From Rhizobium sp. BK650 (GTDB taxonomy: Bacteria > Pseudomonadota > Alphaproteobacteria > Rhizobiales > Rhizobiaceae), in assembly GCF_014195325.1 (NCBI RefSeq), contig NZ_JACIBK010000007.1, positions 62,001 through 126,000 of the forward strand: 64,000 bases of DNA, read 5' to 3'. Position numbers and translations under genes: made by a program. The notes beneath the pieces are model-generated. The model searched no databases. It saw only the letters and a list, made by a program, of their open reading frames with translations, and was not told the DNA's origin. Positions 16,919 to 25,090 of this stretch are shown piece after piece. How positions within the stretch are numbered: the first letter of the stretch is position 1; every line of letters begins with the position of its first letter.

Positions 16919-17084
16919 CTGGCTGCTCCGCGGCATGAAAAAAGACACGCCGTTTGCCGGCGACCGTATGAACGTCGACAGGCAGAACGCAAATCGCGCA
17001 GACAGAACTGCGCGATGGATGCCGAAGCCAATGTCATCGGTCGCCGCAATTAGCGGAATTTCGAGGCAAAACGCAAGAGCAGCG

Positions 17085-17927
17085 TTAGCGGGACAGCAAA
17101 GTGAGCGCCGTCATCGATTGCAGCAAGGTCTTCGTGGTGCCGCCGAAGATCGTCTGCCAGAGCCAGGAATGCGTATAGGCACCCATGACCAGAAGGTCGA
17201 TACTGTTGTCCGAGAGCCGGTTTTCGATCACGTGAGAGGCGTTCCTGTCGCCGCTTTCGGCGGTCGCAAGCGTCACGTTGATGCCGTGGCGGGTGAGTGT
17301 GGCGGCAAGATCGGCGCCGGCAGTCGTTGCCGAATGCGTTGCCGTCTCGGTTGGATCGACGGAAAAGATTTCCACGGCTTCGGCAGCCTGCAGGATCGGC
17401 AGGGCGTCGAAGGTGGCGCGTGCGGCCTCCTTCGAGCCGTTCCAGGCAATCAGCACGCGCCTGATCGGTTTCGGCTCGCGGATAATATAGGGGATCATGA
17501 GCACGGGCCTGCCGCTTTCGAAAAGGAAGTCGTCGACATCCACATGGCTGTCGGACGGTCTTGCCGGATCGGCCTGCGAGGCGATCAGCAGGTCGGCACT
17601 GCGGGCGGTTTCAATCAGCGGCGCAGAGCCGTAGCCGGTCGACGTGGCAAAGGCGCGCCACTCGAAGGAAGCGCCGGAGGCGCTGGCCCGAGCGCGGAAA
17701 ATCCGCTCGACCTCGACGGTTTCGGAATGGGCCATATCTTGAAGCGCCTGCACGGCGACCGGATCGGGGATTTCCATCGGTGCTACCAGTGGCACGGCGG
17801 AGATGGTTTCAGCATGCAGGCCGATGACGTGGGCGCCGCTTTCTGCGGCAATGGCAAAGGCGAAGTCGGAGACTGCGGCACTATTGTCTGCTGTATCCAG
17901 AATGGCGAGAATGGTTTTGTAAGACAT
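17085..17927 (-). CDS. Tandem universal stress protein (UspA family)
   Basis: This 280-residue protein has two Usp domains. The first begins YKTILAILDTADNSAAVSDF and carries a degenerate nucleotide site. The second begins RRVLIAWNGSKEAARATFDA and ends with LLVMGAYTHSWLWQTIFGGT plus TKTLL, the G-x2-G-x9-G(S/T)-type ATP loop of Usp proteins. It is cytosolic, usually induced by starvation or stress, with nucleotide binding likely in the second half. A plausible AGGAGAA ribosome site lies just upstream (minus strand of TTCTCCT at 17934). Confidence 0.92.
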   Translation of the reverse strand: MSYKTILAILDTADNSAAVSDFAFAIAAESGAHVIGLHAETISAVPLVAPMEIPDPVAVQALQDMAHSETVEVERIFRARASASGASFEWRAFATSTGYGSAPLIETARSADLLIASQADPARPSDSHVDVDDFLFESGRPVLMIPYIIREPKPIRRVLIAWNGSKEAARATFDALPILQAAEAVEIFSVDPTETATHSATTAGADLAATLTRHGINVTLATAESGDRNASHVIENRLSDNSIDLLVMGAYTHSWLWQTIFGGTTKTLLQSMTALTLLSR

Positions 17928-18019
17928 ATCAGTTCTCCTTTGCAGCTGACGTGATGGTCTCCGCGAGGAAAGGAATGCGCCGGGAGACGCTGGAATTCCT
18001 TGACCGCGATCAAGACCGC

Positions 18020-18796
18020 TCAGGCTTCCGCCTGATCGTTCTCGGCAATATCCTTCCTGCGTCTAATGTCCTCGATCATGGCCCGCACATCCGCACCGGC
18101 CGCTTCGACCACGTTCTGCGAGCGACCGCGCACCACGATCTCGGTCGAAAATCTCTGCCCGACATAGCGTGGATAGGAGCCGATGCTGGTTTCCGGATGC
18201 GCCTTCTGGATAGCCGTCAGTGGGGTGCCGATCTCGCCTTCGCCATAGGGACAGGCGATGGCAAGGGAGACGACGGGCGTACCGGTCCTCAATGTCGGCA
18301 GCACATTATCGACCATCGCCTGGAAGACCTGCGGGACGCCGGCCATCACATAGACATTGCCGATGATAAAGCCGGGCGCCGTCGACACCGGGTTAGCGAT
18401 ATGTGAGGCGCCGCGCGGCATGCGGGCCATACGCTGGCGGGCCTCGGTGAATTCCATTTCCCGGCGCTTGTACATTTCGGCCAGCAGCGCCATCGCCGCC
18501 GCATCATGCTCGCAAGGCACGCCGAAAGCCTTCGAGACAGCATCTGCGGTAATATCGTCATGCGTCGGTCCAATACCGCCGGAGGTAAAGACATAGTCAT
18601 ATTTGCCGCGGAGCGCGTTCAGCGCCTCGACGATCGCATCCTCCTCGTCGGCGACGATGCGCACCTCTTTGAGATCGATACCCGAGATGGTCAGCATGTC
18701 GGCGAGGTGGCCGATATTCTTGTCCTTGGTGCGGCCGGAAAGAAGCTCGTCGCCGATGGCAAGCATGGCGGCGGTGACGATAGTCTCATTGCTCAT
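18020..18796 (-). CDS. CinA/MoaB-type competence/damage-inducible protein A (molybdopterin-binding fold)
   Basis: This 258-residue protein has the MoCF (molybdopterin-binding) fold: MLAIGDELLSGRTKDKNI at the N terminus, then YVFTSGGIGPTHDDITADA, then MPRGASHIANPVSTAPGFII. The ATG at 18796 (MSNETIVTAAM) fits the family start and has GGAA upstream. The reading frame stays open far upstream but there it is antisense to wrbA. It lacks the C-terminal pyridine-nucleotide deamidase domain of full CinA, so it is the short CinA-N form common in alphaproteobacteria. The exact reaction is uncertain: nucleotide or cofactor repair. It is divergent from wrbA. Confidence 0.88.
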   Translation of the reverse strand: MSNETIVTAAMLAIGDELLSGRTKDKNIGHLADMLTISGIDLKEVRIVADEEDAIVEALNALRGKYDYVFTSGGIGPTHDDITADAVSKAFGVPCEHDAAAMALLAEMYKRREMEFTEARQRMARMPRGASHIANPVSTAPGFIIGNVYVMAGVPQVFQAMVDNVLPTLRTGTPVVSLAIACPYGEGEIGTPLTAIQKAHPETSIGSYPRYVGQRFSTEIVVRGRSQNVVEAAGADVRAMIEDIRRRKDIAENDQAEA

Positions 18797-19015
18797 GAAG
18801 ATATTTCCGTGGTGAAACTTGAAAATAGGTAGCGCCGTTTCACCGCTTTGCAAACGGCAAAGCGGCAGGCGCCGCGGGCGAAAATGACGCGCTAAAGTGA
18901 ATTTTCGTCTACAGCCTGTGAACAGTGAGTTCTCCGGCGCAGGGCTATGTTGAGCCGGATGCGCTGGTAGAACGTTCGTAGTCAGGAATTCAATCATCCG
19001 TTGATGGAGATAACA

Positions 19016-19612
19016 ATGGCGAAGATCCTCGTCCTTTACTATTCGGCTTATGGCCACATCGAAACCATGGCTTATGCCGTAGCCGAAGGCGCGAAGTCCG
19101 CCGGCGCTGAAGTTGTCGTCAAGCGCGTTCCGGAACTGGTTTCCGAAGAAGTCGCCAAGGCTTCCTACTACAAGCTCGATCAGGCAGCCCCGATCGCCAC
19201 TGTCGACGAACTGCCGGATTACGATGCGATCATCGTCGGCGCCGGCACGCGTTTCGGCACGGTTGCATCGCAGATGCGCAACTTCTGGGACCAGACGGGC
19301 GGCCTGTGGTTCACCGGCAAGCTCGTCGGCAAGGTCGGCTCGATGTTCACGTCCTCTGCAACCCAGCACGGCGGCCAGGAATCGACGATCCTCGGTTTCG
19401 TCCCGACCTTCCTGCATCATGGCATGGCCTATGTCGGCCTTCCCTATGCATTCCAGGGTCAGATGGGCACGGAAGAAGTCAAGGGCAGCTCGCCTTATGG
19501 CGCGTCCACCATCACCAACGGTGACGGTTCCCGCCAGCCGTCGGCAATCGAACTCGAAGCGGCGAAGTATCAGGGCGCACACGTCGCCAAGATTGCAGCA
19601 AAGCTCGGCTGA
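19016..19612 (+). CDS. wrbA: NAD(P)H:quinone oxidoreductase, type IV
   Basis: This 198-residue flavodoxin-fold FMN enzyme carries out two-electron quinone reduction, protecting against redox cycling. The N terminus AKILVLYYSAYGHIETMA is the FMN phosphate loop of WrbA. GTRFGTVASQMRNFWDQTGG and FTSSATQHGGQESTI are family signatures, and SPYGASTITNGDGSR lies near the end. The start ATG follows GGAG by 7 bases. The length is the usual 198-200. A strong terminator hairpin follows at 19636. It is the last backbone gene before the RiPP island. Confidence 0.97.
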   Translation: MAKILVLYYSAYGHIETMAYAVAEGAKSAGAEVVVKRVPELVSEEVAKASYYKLDQAAPIATVDELPDYDAIIVGAGTRFGTVASQMRNFWDQTGGLWFTGKLVGKVGSMFTSSATQHGGQESTILGFVPTFLHHGMAYVGLPYAFQGQMGTEEVKGSSPYGASTITNGDGSRQPSAIELEAAKYQGAHVAKIAAKLG

Positions 19613-19635
19613 GCTTAGCAAAAATCACTTTCTGA

Positions 19636-19662
19636 GCGGCGGTCCTTTGGGCCGCCGTTTTA
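19636..19662 (+). terminator. Rho-independent terminator of wrbA
   Basis: CGGCGGTCC at 19637-19645 pairs with GGGCCGCCG at 19649-19657 (9 pairs, one G-T) around a TTT loop, followed by TTTTA. It lies 24 bases after the wrbA stop. Confidence 0.88.
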
Positions 19663-19840
19663 GTTTGGGACGATGCCGTCTAGGCCGTTCGGCAAAATGC
19701 AGGGGATTGTTCTGCAAAACAAAACTTGTAGGAACTGGCGGATGAGCACCGGCTTGCCGAAGACTACTTCTTCCGGATGAAGGCCAAGGAGAAGGGCGGG
19801 GGCCTGAAAGCCGAAAAGAATAAAGGGAGCCCGCAACTGG

Positions 19841-20061
19841 CTCCTGGAAGAGCAAGACGTGATCACCGGAGGTACATGCGATCGGTGCCGTATCGTCGGC
19901 ATTCGCCGCACCGCCTATAGCTTGCGCCGCACCTCCATCTGCCCACCGCTGATGGAGGGTGCGGATATCTGCCGGATTGCGAAGAATTGCCGGACCAGCG
20001 TGGGATGATCGAAAAATATCACGCTTCGCACATTTCAAAGACCATCGGTACGCGGCGGTGA
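19841..20061 (+). pseudogene. Tyrosine recombinase (phage integrase) C-terminal remnant
   Basis: The frame reads NWLLEEQDVITGG ... RRTAYSLRRT, then MEGADICRIAKNCRTSV. Shifted by one base, it continues MIEKYHASHISKTI and stops at 20059. This is the C-terminal catalytic end of an integrase (normally TAYSLRHTYI...IAKNCRTSVEMIEKYYASHI). The box-II His of SLRHT is now Arg, one frameshift precedes the catalytic-Tyr segment, and the rest of the gene is absent. It is a dead relic. The remaining gap sequence, 19663-19840 and 20062-20223, shows no gene. It marks the left side of the RiPP island, whose right side is a tRNA gene. Confidence 0.75.
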
Positions 20062-20223
20062 ACGTGAAGCCGAACGCCAGAGCAGATTATTGAGCATGCC
20101 GAGCGGAACGCGCGTCGGCCAGATCATACGGAGGAGTCATAGGTGAGCATCACGCACTTGGTACTGGACGGCATCGGTAGACTCAACCGCGGGCTAGCAC
20201 GATGCCGCCAGGGTTATAAACAT

Positions 20224-20442
20224 TCAGCCATCATAATGACCCGAAAATGCTGCATCCGCAGACTTAACGACCACGGCGATATTCACGCCCTTCGTTAAGA
20301 CTGTCCCGGTCGTGCGAAGATCGGTGACAACTTTCAGGTCGCCCGATGTGGGCGGCGGAAGCGGCACGACGGTTTTGGCGTCCAAATCTACAACCCAGAG
20401 CCCGTCCTGACCTTCAACACTAATAACAACAACTGTAGCCAT
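20224..20442 (-). CDS. Small RiPP-precursor-like peptide, 72 aa, ending AFSGHYDG
   Basis: It starts MATVVVISVEGQDGLWVVDL with a strong ribosome site (GGAGGGAAAAGC before ATG). The first 25 residues match those of the 104-residue peptide at 22621: V-(K/E)-G-x-(D/E)-GLW-x-VD-x-DA-x-TV. Its last residues ADAAFSGHYDG repeat the AFSGH motif found twice in that peptide. Between them it has a valine-rich stretch. No signal peptide is seen. It lies 24 bases after the SARP gene on the same strand and is probably cotranscribed with it. It is likely a second precursor (one core) or an immunity/decoy relative of the substrate. The function is inferred from this similarity alone. Confidence 0.7.
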   Translation of the reverse strand: MATVVVISVEGQDGLWVVDLDAKTVVPLPPPTSGDLKVVTDLRTTGTVLTKGVNIAVVVKSADAAFSGHYDG

Positions 20443-20466
20443 GCTTTTCCCTCCAACGATTGATGT

Positions 20467-22398
20467 TTAAAATCCAGCTTTCTTTAGGCCTTCCCGATAA
20501 AGATCTTTATGCCATTGCTCTTTACTTGGTACCGCAGACAACCATTTGTCCACGTCGAAGTCGGGGTTGCCTTCGCGAAACCTCCGTACGAAGACCTTCG
20601 CCTTGTCCTGACGGCCCAACATGGCCCAGTTCGCTGCCGACAATCTGTCCGCTAAATGGGGATCAGCCATCTGCCCGATGTAGTCCAGCGAAGCTTCGAA
20701 TTCACCGAGGGCGTAGTTTGCTCCCGCGGCAGTCCAAAAGTAAGTATCGGGACCGAGCGGGTTCAACTCGATGGCCCGCTCGATCTTTCGCAAGGCCATG
20801 GCGGGAAGCGAGCAATGAACCAAAGTATCGGCGTAGTCGGCGATCACGTCGGCGTAGTGCGGAGCAAGGCTCTCTGCCACCTCCATCGCCTCGGCGCTTT
20901 CGTCGAACGCCCCCTGCAACAGTTTGGCGACGCCGCACTCGCGATACCCGTCCGCAAAGTCCGGACGCGTCTCTGTGGCCTTTTTTGCCAAAGTCTCCGC
21001 CGATTGCAAAAGCTCGATATCACCTCGAGCAGTCAACAACCATTCCTTCGAATAGGTCCGCGCCATCGAGCTCAGTGCCGGCGCGAAATCGGGGCTTACG
21101 GCGAGCGCGGCTTTCATTTCCTTGCGCGCGCGCCGCAGGTTCGGAAGCGTTAATCGCACTAGGTGCCGCCTGCCGACAAGATATCGATGGTAAGCAATCG
21201 GGTTTAGATCTTCGCGCAAAGCCTCATGACGCTCGATTTCGCTGGACACGGAAAGAGCGATTTGCCTGGCGACAGCTCGTCTGTCCTTGACCAGATCCAG
21301 GTGATCGAGGCTGAATCTTTCCGCCCAAACGATCTGGTTTTGGTCGAAAAAGATCAGTTGGGCGAACAGGGTGACTTCATCGCCCGTATTGCTGATCCGG
21401 GTATCGAGGATGTAATTAACGCGATGTCGTTCGAAGAAGGCCTTCTGCGTCTCCAGGTGGTGGCCGATTTGAACCGCTGAATACGGGGCAATGACCTCCA
21501 GGCTGTTAAAGGCGCAAAATCCGATAGTGATATCTTCCACCAAGGATGCGGCCAGAAAACCGGCTTGAGGTTTGACAGACTGGTTCTTGGGCGGGAGCAG
21601 TACCAGGCGGGGTATAGCAATCCGCACGTCCTGAGGATCGAGGGGAAGAGCGGTCTCAAGTTTCGGCTTTGAAGGCGCGGATATCGGACCGAGCGATATT
21701 GGGTTGCCGTCATCGGATCTGGTGCGCGCGGCGATCCCTCGTAAAATCGAATTCCGCCTCTGTTCAAAATGGTTCCGAAAGGACGTGACCTCCTCTTCCG
21801 CCTCAAATATCCGTATGAGCAATTGCAGCGTTTCCGGATCCTTTGGCTCCGTCCTGAAGAGGATGACCGCAGCCTTCCTCAGGAGTTCGGTTTCCTTCTG
21901 CGACCGCGCCTCTCGGGATGCCGTTCTCAATGCAGTGCCAAGAAGCTCGATATGGCAAACTTCCCGCTCCGCGAGCCACTGTTGAAACTGACGGCTGTGA
22001 CTATGGATCGGCCCCAGGAACGGCTGGTTCATGAGCTTCACGAGGTGTTGAAGCCTGGAGAGCGGTTCGACGTTTTCCTCCGCCCCGGAAAGCAGGAGGT
22101 CCGAAGACAGAGACTCCCGATCAAAGGTCACTAGGTTGCCTTCGGATGAAATGATGGTTGCCCCAAGCTCTGTTTGTCGGGCCTTCATTCTCGAAATCAA
22201 CTTGCGCAAAGTCGCAAGCGTACCGTCCCTATTGGCGTCACCCCACAGAAAGCTCGCCAACGCCGTTCGATCCGCGGAACCTTCATCTGTCGTGAGCAAA
22301 TACGCGAGAAGCAGGAGGCCTTTCTCGGGAAACGTGACTGCGATGCCGTCCTCATCGACGAGCTGCAACCTACCGAAGGTCTTTAGAACAAAAGCCAT
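20467..22398 (-). CDS. SARP/BTAD-type transcriptional regulator with TPR region
   Basis: This is a 643-residue protein. The N terminus (FVLKTFGRLQLVDEDGIAVT, then KGLLLLAYLLT and LASFLWGD) is the winged-helix of SARP/OmpR-like activators. A BTAD-like helical region follows at about 100-230 (IELLGTALRTASREARSQKE). The middle (PRLVLLPPKNQ ... GFLAASLVEDITIGF) resembles the domain that follows the winged helix in many rhizobial TPR regulators. The C-terminal 250 residues are TPR repeats (ALAVSPDFAPALSSMARTYS, IELNPLGPDTYFWTAAGANY). No transmembrane segment is seen. ATG 22398 is chosen because AAGGGC lies just before it. It is divergent from the precursor-YcaO-TfuA operon and probably controls it. 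Confidence 0.82.
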   Translation of the reverse strand: MAFVLKTFGRLQLVDEDGIAVTFPEKGLLLLAYLLTTDEGSADRTALASFLWGDANRDGTLATLRKLISRMKARQTELGATIISSEGNLVTFDRESLSSDLLLSGAEENVEPLSRLQHLVKLMNQPFLGPIHSHSRQFQQWLAEREVCHIELLGTALRTASREARSQKETELLRKAAVILFRTEPKDPETLQLLIRIFEAEEEVTSFRNHFEQRRNSILRGIAARTRSDDGNPISLGPISAPSKPKLETALPLDPQDVRIAIPRLVLLPPKNQSVKPQAGFLAASLVEDITIGFCAFNSLEVIAPYSAVQIGHHLETQKAFFERHRVNYILDTRISNTGDEVTLFAQLIFFDQNQIVWAERFSLDHLDLVKDRRAVARQIALSVSSEIERHEALREDLNPIAYHRYLVGRRHLVRLTLPNLRRARKEMKAALAVSPDFAPALSSMARTYSKEWLLTARGDIELLQSAETLAKKATETRPDFADGYRECGVAKLLQGAFDESAEAMEVAESLAPHYADVIADYADTLVHCSLPAMALRKIERAIELNPLGPDTYFWTAAGANYALGEFEASLDYIGQMADPHLADRLSAANWAMLGRQDKAKVFVRRFREGNPDFDVDKWLSAVPSKEQWHKDLYREGLKKAGF

Positions 22399-22469
22399 TT
22401 TGCCCTTCAAGCCACGCCACGGCCTGGTGTTTCCATAAAAATGGGTGCCCGTCGCACCGACAAAGTCGT

Positions 22470-22519
22470 AAATTCAATCCTAGTGCCGGCACTTTGTCCC
22501 AATGTGCTAGGAAATTCAA
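22470..22519 (+). promoter_or_regulatory. Candidate control sites in the divergent RiPP promoter region
   Basis: Between the regulator and precursor starts (222 bases), the octamer AAATTCAA occurs at 22470-22477 and again at 22512-22519, 42 bases apart (four helical turns). A perfect 12-base palindrome, AGTGCCGGCACT, lies at 22482-22493 between them. Direct repeats are the usual target type of SARP proteins, but known spacings are shorter. No -35/-10 pair is certain. Confidence 0.3.
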
Positions 22520-22620
22520 CGGGCTTGTACGTGGTAAACGTTATGCTATGTTTTCTAGGCAAACTAACAGAAATGAATTTCGCAATCGAATTATCCCAAT
22601 TAACTTTAGAGGAGAATTCC

Positions 22621-22935
22621 ATGTCCAAGATGATGATTATGGGCGTGAAGGGCGAAGAAGGACTGTGGCTCGTTGACTTCGACGCCGGCACCGTCACCGC
22701 GATGGCGGGAAAACGCGAAGACTACGTGATTTCTGCTACCGGGCCGGCACTCACGGACAACGAAGCGCTCGATTTTGCGGAGTACTTCGAGACTAAGGAC
22801 CAGGCCTTCTCAGGCCACGTCTGGAGAACCCCGGCGGTTGATCTCGCCGTTGGCTTTGAGCCTAAGGAAGCTGCTTTCTCTGGTCATGTCTACCGAACTC
22901 CGCCGATTGACGCTCCCTCTACCAAGACGAACTAA
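22621..22935 (+). CDS. RiPP precursor peptide with two tandem AFSGHV(W/Y)RTP cores
   Basis: This is a 104-residue peptide. The ATG follows AGAGGAG by 6 bases, a very strong site that rules out longer in-frame starts. Residues 1-57 form a leader with the shared motif GEEGLWLVDFDAGTV and an acidic stretch. Residues 58-80 (TKDQAFSGHVWRTPAVD...) and 81-104 (PKEAAFSGHVYRTPPID...) are two near-identical units of 23-24 residues, as in RiPP precursors with repeated cores. Candidate modified residues are Ser, Gly and His of AFSGH and the Thr of RTP; no Cys is present. The YcaO gene starts 44 bases later. It is unlike TfxA of trifolitoxin, so the product appears new to me. Confidence 0.8.
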   Translation: MSKMMIMGVKGEEGLWLVDFDAGTVTAMAGKREDYVISATGPALTDNEALDFAEYFETKDQAFSGHVWRTPAVDLAVGFEPKEAAFSGHVYRTPPIDAPSTKTN

Positions 22936-22979
22936 GCGACATTTCCGGCGGGATATCTCTGCGTAGCCTTCAAAGAGGG

Positions 22980-24218
22980 GTGCGCTTGGATTCCGCCGCA
23001 TTCGGTTTCGGTGGCGGTATGACTTCTGTTGCACGGTTGACGTCTTATTCCGACCGCAGTTGCTCACCGTATGAGACCCTGGCGCGAATAACACCCTCGC
23101 TTTCAAGATATGGCATTACCCGCCTCGCCCGACTGACGGATCTCGATAGGATCGGCATTCCGGTCTGGAATGCCATTACGCCCAACTCCCGTTCGATCGT
23201 CATAAATCAAGGCAAAGGCATCGACGATATCGACGCCAGGGTCTCGGCAGCGATGGAAGCACTGGAGCGTGCAGTCGGCGGAAATCCGCAAATCGATGTC
23301 CGCCTCACAAGCATCAGACAGCTGGAATCAGAGGGCTGCTTTGCTGAGCCGCTCGACTGTCTGATCTTGGCAGGTCAAGACGATCTGCGCCCCGAGGAAA
23401 TGCTCCGTTGGGTCCAGGGCTACGATATCATAGCGGATAGACACGTTTGGGTGCCTTATGAGGCGGTCCTGCTCGACGACACAAAATCGAACAGATTCTG
23501 GCAGTCGTCGGATGGCCTTGCCTCAGGTAATATTCGCATCGAGGCGACTTTCCACGGGTTGCTGGAACGCATCGAACGTGACGCCGAAGTTCTCTGGCAG
23601 TTCGCGTCCGCCGCGGAGAAGAGCAGAAACTGCATCAATATCCACTCTTTTCGCGACCCGGTTCTGAGCGGCCTTGCGCAACTGGTATGCGATGCAGGCT
23701 TCAGGCTCCAAATGTTCAATCGGACTACGGATATCGGTGTGCCGTGTTTTGAAGCCTTCATTGCGCCCGACGCGCCATCCGCGGGTGATTTGCGCTATAT
23801 CGAGGTGACCTATGGCGCGGGCGCGCATCCCAATCCCGGCCGTGCCGCGATCAGAGCCGTCACCGAGGCAGCGCAATCGAGGCTCACCTTCATCAGCGGC
23901 GCCAGAGATGACATTCATCCTGAAACCTTTTCGCGTCCGCTTCCCGCGCACCTGCGAGAGGTGCTTTTCATCGAACCGACCCACGAAGCGCACGCCCTTG
24001 ATACCACGCTCGGAGGCACAATCCAGGACATGCTGCGCAGCGTTATCGGGCGCCTCGTGGCGGTTGGGGTCACGTCGGCGATCGCCGTAGAGATGAACGC
24101 AGGGGAGGAAGACTTCAGCGTCGTGAAAATGCTTATTCCCCAGCTCGAAAACCTGGACGGAAGGCGGAAACGACGGTTTGGTCCTCGCGCGCTCAAAAGG
24201 ATATTGAGATCCAGATGA
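22980..24218 (+). CDS. YcaO-domain peptide cyclodehydratase/thioamidase
   Basis: This 412-residue protein is a YcaO enzyme. It has the ATP/Mg motifs SAAMEALERAVGG near residue 90 and HGLLERIERDAEVLWQ near 190, and GVPCFEAFI in the core. YcaO proteins activate peptide backbone amides with ATP to form azolines, or thioamides when paired with TfuA. It ends in KRILRSR, not the PxPxP tail of azoline-forming partners, and no E1-like or dehydrogenase gene is near. Start: GTG at 22980 just after AGAGG, or ATG at 23019 after GGTGGCGGT; I keep the longer form without certainty. It overlaps the TfuA gene by ATGA. Confidence 0.92.
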   Translation: MRLDSAAFGFGGGMTSVARLTSYSDRSCSPYETLARITPSLSRYGITRLARLTDLDRIGIPVWNAITPNSRSIVINQGKGIDDIDARVSAAMEALERAVGGNPQIDVRLTSIRQLESEGCFAEPLDCLILAGQDDLRPEEMLRWVQGYDIIADRHVWVPYEAVLLDDTKSNRFWQSSDGLASGNIRIEATFHGLLERIERDAEVLWQFASAAEKSRNCINIHSFRDPVLSGLAQLVCDAGFRLQMFNRTTDIGVPCFEAFIAPDAPSAGDLRYIEVTYGAGAHPNPGRAAIRAVTEAAQSRLTFISGARDDIHPETFSRPLPAHLREVLFIEPTHEAHALDTTLGGTIQDMLRSVIGRLVAVGVTSAIAVEMNAGEEDFSVVKMLIPQLENLDGRRKRRFGPRALKRILRSR

Positions 24219-24925
24219 AAGTGATCTTTGCGGGACCGACACTTCATGGCGCGAACTTGCCGCCAAACGCCGACTACGAGCTTCGCCCCCCTGCGAGGCA
24301 GGGCGATTTCTTCCGAGCTATTCAGGATGGCGCCAACGTTATCGGGCTGATTGACGGCCTTTACGAGTATGTTCCCGCCATCTGGCATAAGGAGATTCTC
24401 TTCGGACTTTCCCAGGGCGTACATGTCTTCGGCGCCGCGAGCATGGGCGCGTTGAGAGCCGCGGAGTGTTCCGCTTTCGGCATGGTGGGTTTGGGGGAAA
24501 TCTATGGAGGCTTTGCAAGTGGTGTGCTGGAAAACGATGCGGATGTCGCTCAATCACACGGCCCGGCCGAGATGGGCTTCATTCCTCTGAGCGAACCTCT
24601 TGTCAACGTTCGCGCCACGATTTCACAATGTTTGGAGTGCTCGCAGATTACGAGCGTTGAGCATGATCAACTGAGGGACGCCGCAGAAAGAATATTCTTC
24701 AAGGATCGGACATACCGCCGCCTTGTCCAGTCGGCGATTCAAGATGCCGATCGCGCAGACGCGGTGCTGGCAGTCCTGCGAGCCAACAATGTCAATTTGA
24801 AACTACGCGACGCCCAACTGCTTGTCGAAACAGTGATTAGCACACCCGATCGCCGCTTTGCCCCCGACTTTAGCTGGACGTTCGAAACGACTAGTGTCTG
24901 GAACGCCATGTTTGCTGTTGGTTAG
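24215..24925 (+). CDS. TfuA-like protein (YcaO partner)
   Basis: This 236-residue protein opens MKVIFAGPTLHG. It carries RPPARQGDFF and IGLIDGLYEYVPAIWHKEIL, then the family mark VFGAASMGALRAAE at about residues 72-85. TfuA was first seen in the trifolitoxin locus of Rhizobium. With YcaO in methanogens it thioamidates McrA, probably by delivering sulfur. The C-terminal 80 residues are helical. The 4-base overlap with YcaO implies coupled translation. No transporter, protease or immunity gene follows; the next feature downstream is the tRNA-Leu gene 165 bases away. Confidence 0.93.
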   Translation: MKVIFAGPTLHGANLPPNADYELRPPARQGDFFRAIQDGANVIGLIDGLYEYVPAIWHKEILFGLSQGVHVFGAASMGALRAAECSAFGMVGLGEIYGGFASGVLENDADVAQSHGPAEMGFIPLSEPLVNVRATISQCLECSQITSVEHDQLRDAAERIFFKDRTYRRLVQSAIQDADRADAVLAVLRANNVNLKLRDAQLLVETVISTPDRRFAPDFSWTFETTSVWNAMFAVG

Positions 24926-25090
24926 GCGGGAGCTGGTTTGGCCGCTCATATTGGCCTTCGGTGAACCGATTTTGGTCCTCCCGGACGGACGGTCTGGACT
25001 ATCCCTATATGGTTGCCGTGCGGCGACATTGGGTGGTTTGATAAACCACGAAGCGTGGCCGTTCGTGAGTGTTGGGACTTATTCAAAGGA

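Noticed and set aside
18797..19621. N-terminal extension of the CinA-like protein to 533 residues
   Set aside because: The extension is antisense to wrbA and the conserved start MSNETIV at 18796 has its own ribosome site.
22441..22620. 60-residue N-terminal extension of the RiPP precursor
   Set aside because: The extension has no leader features and the ATG at 22621 has a near-ideal AGAGGAG site; the region is better read as promoter DNA.
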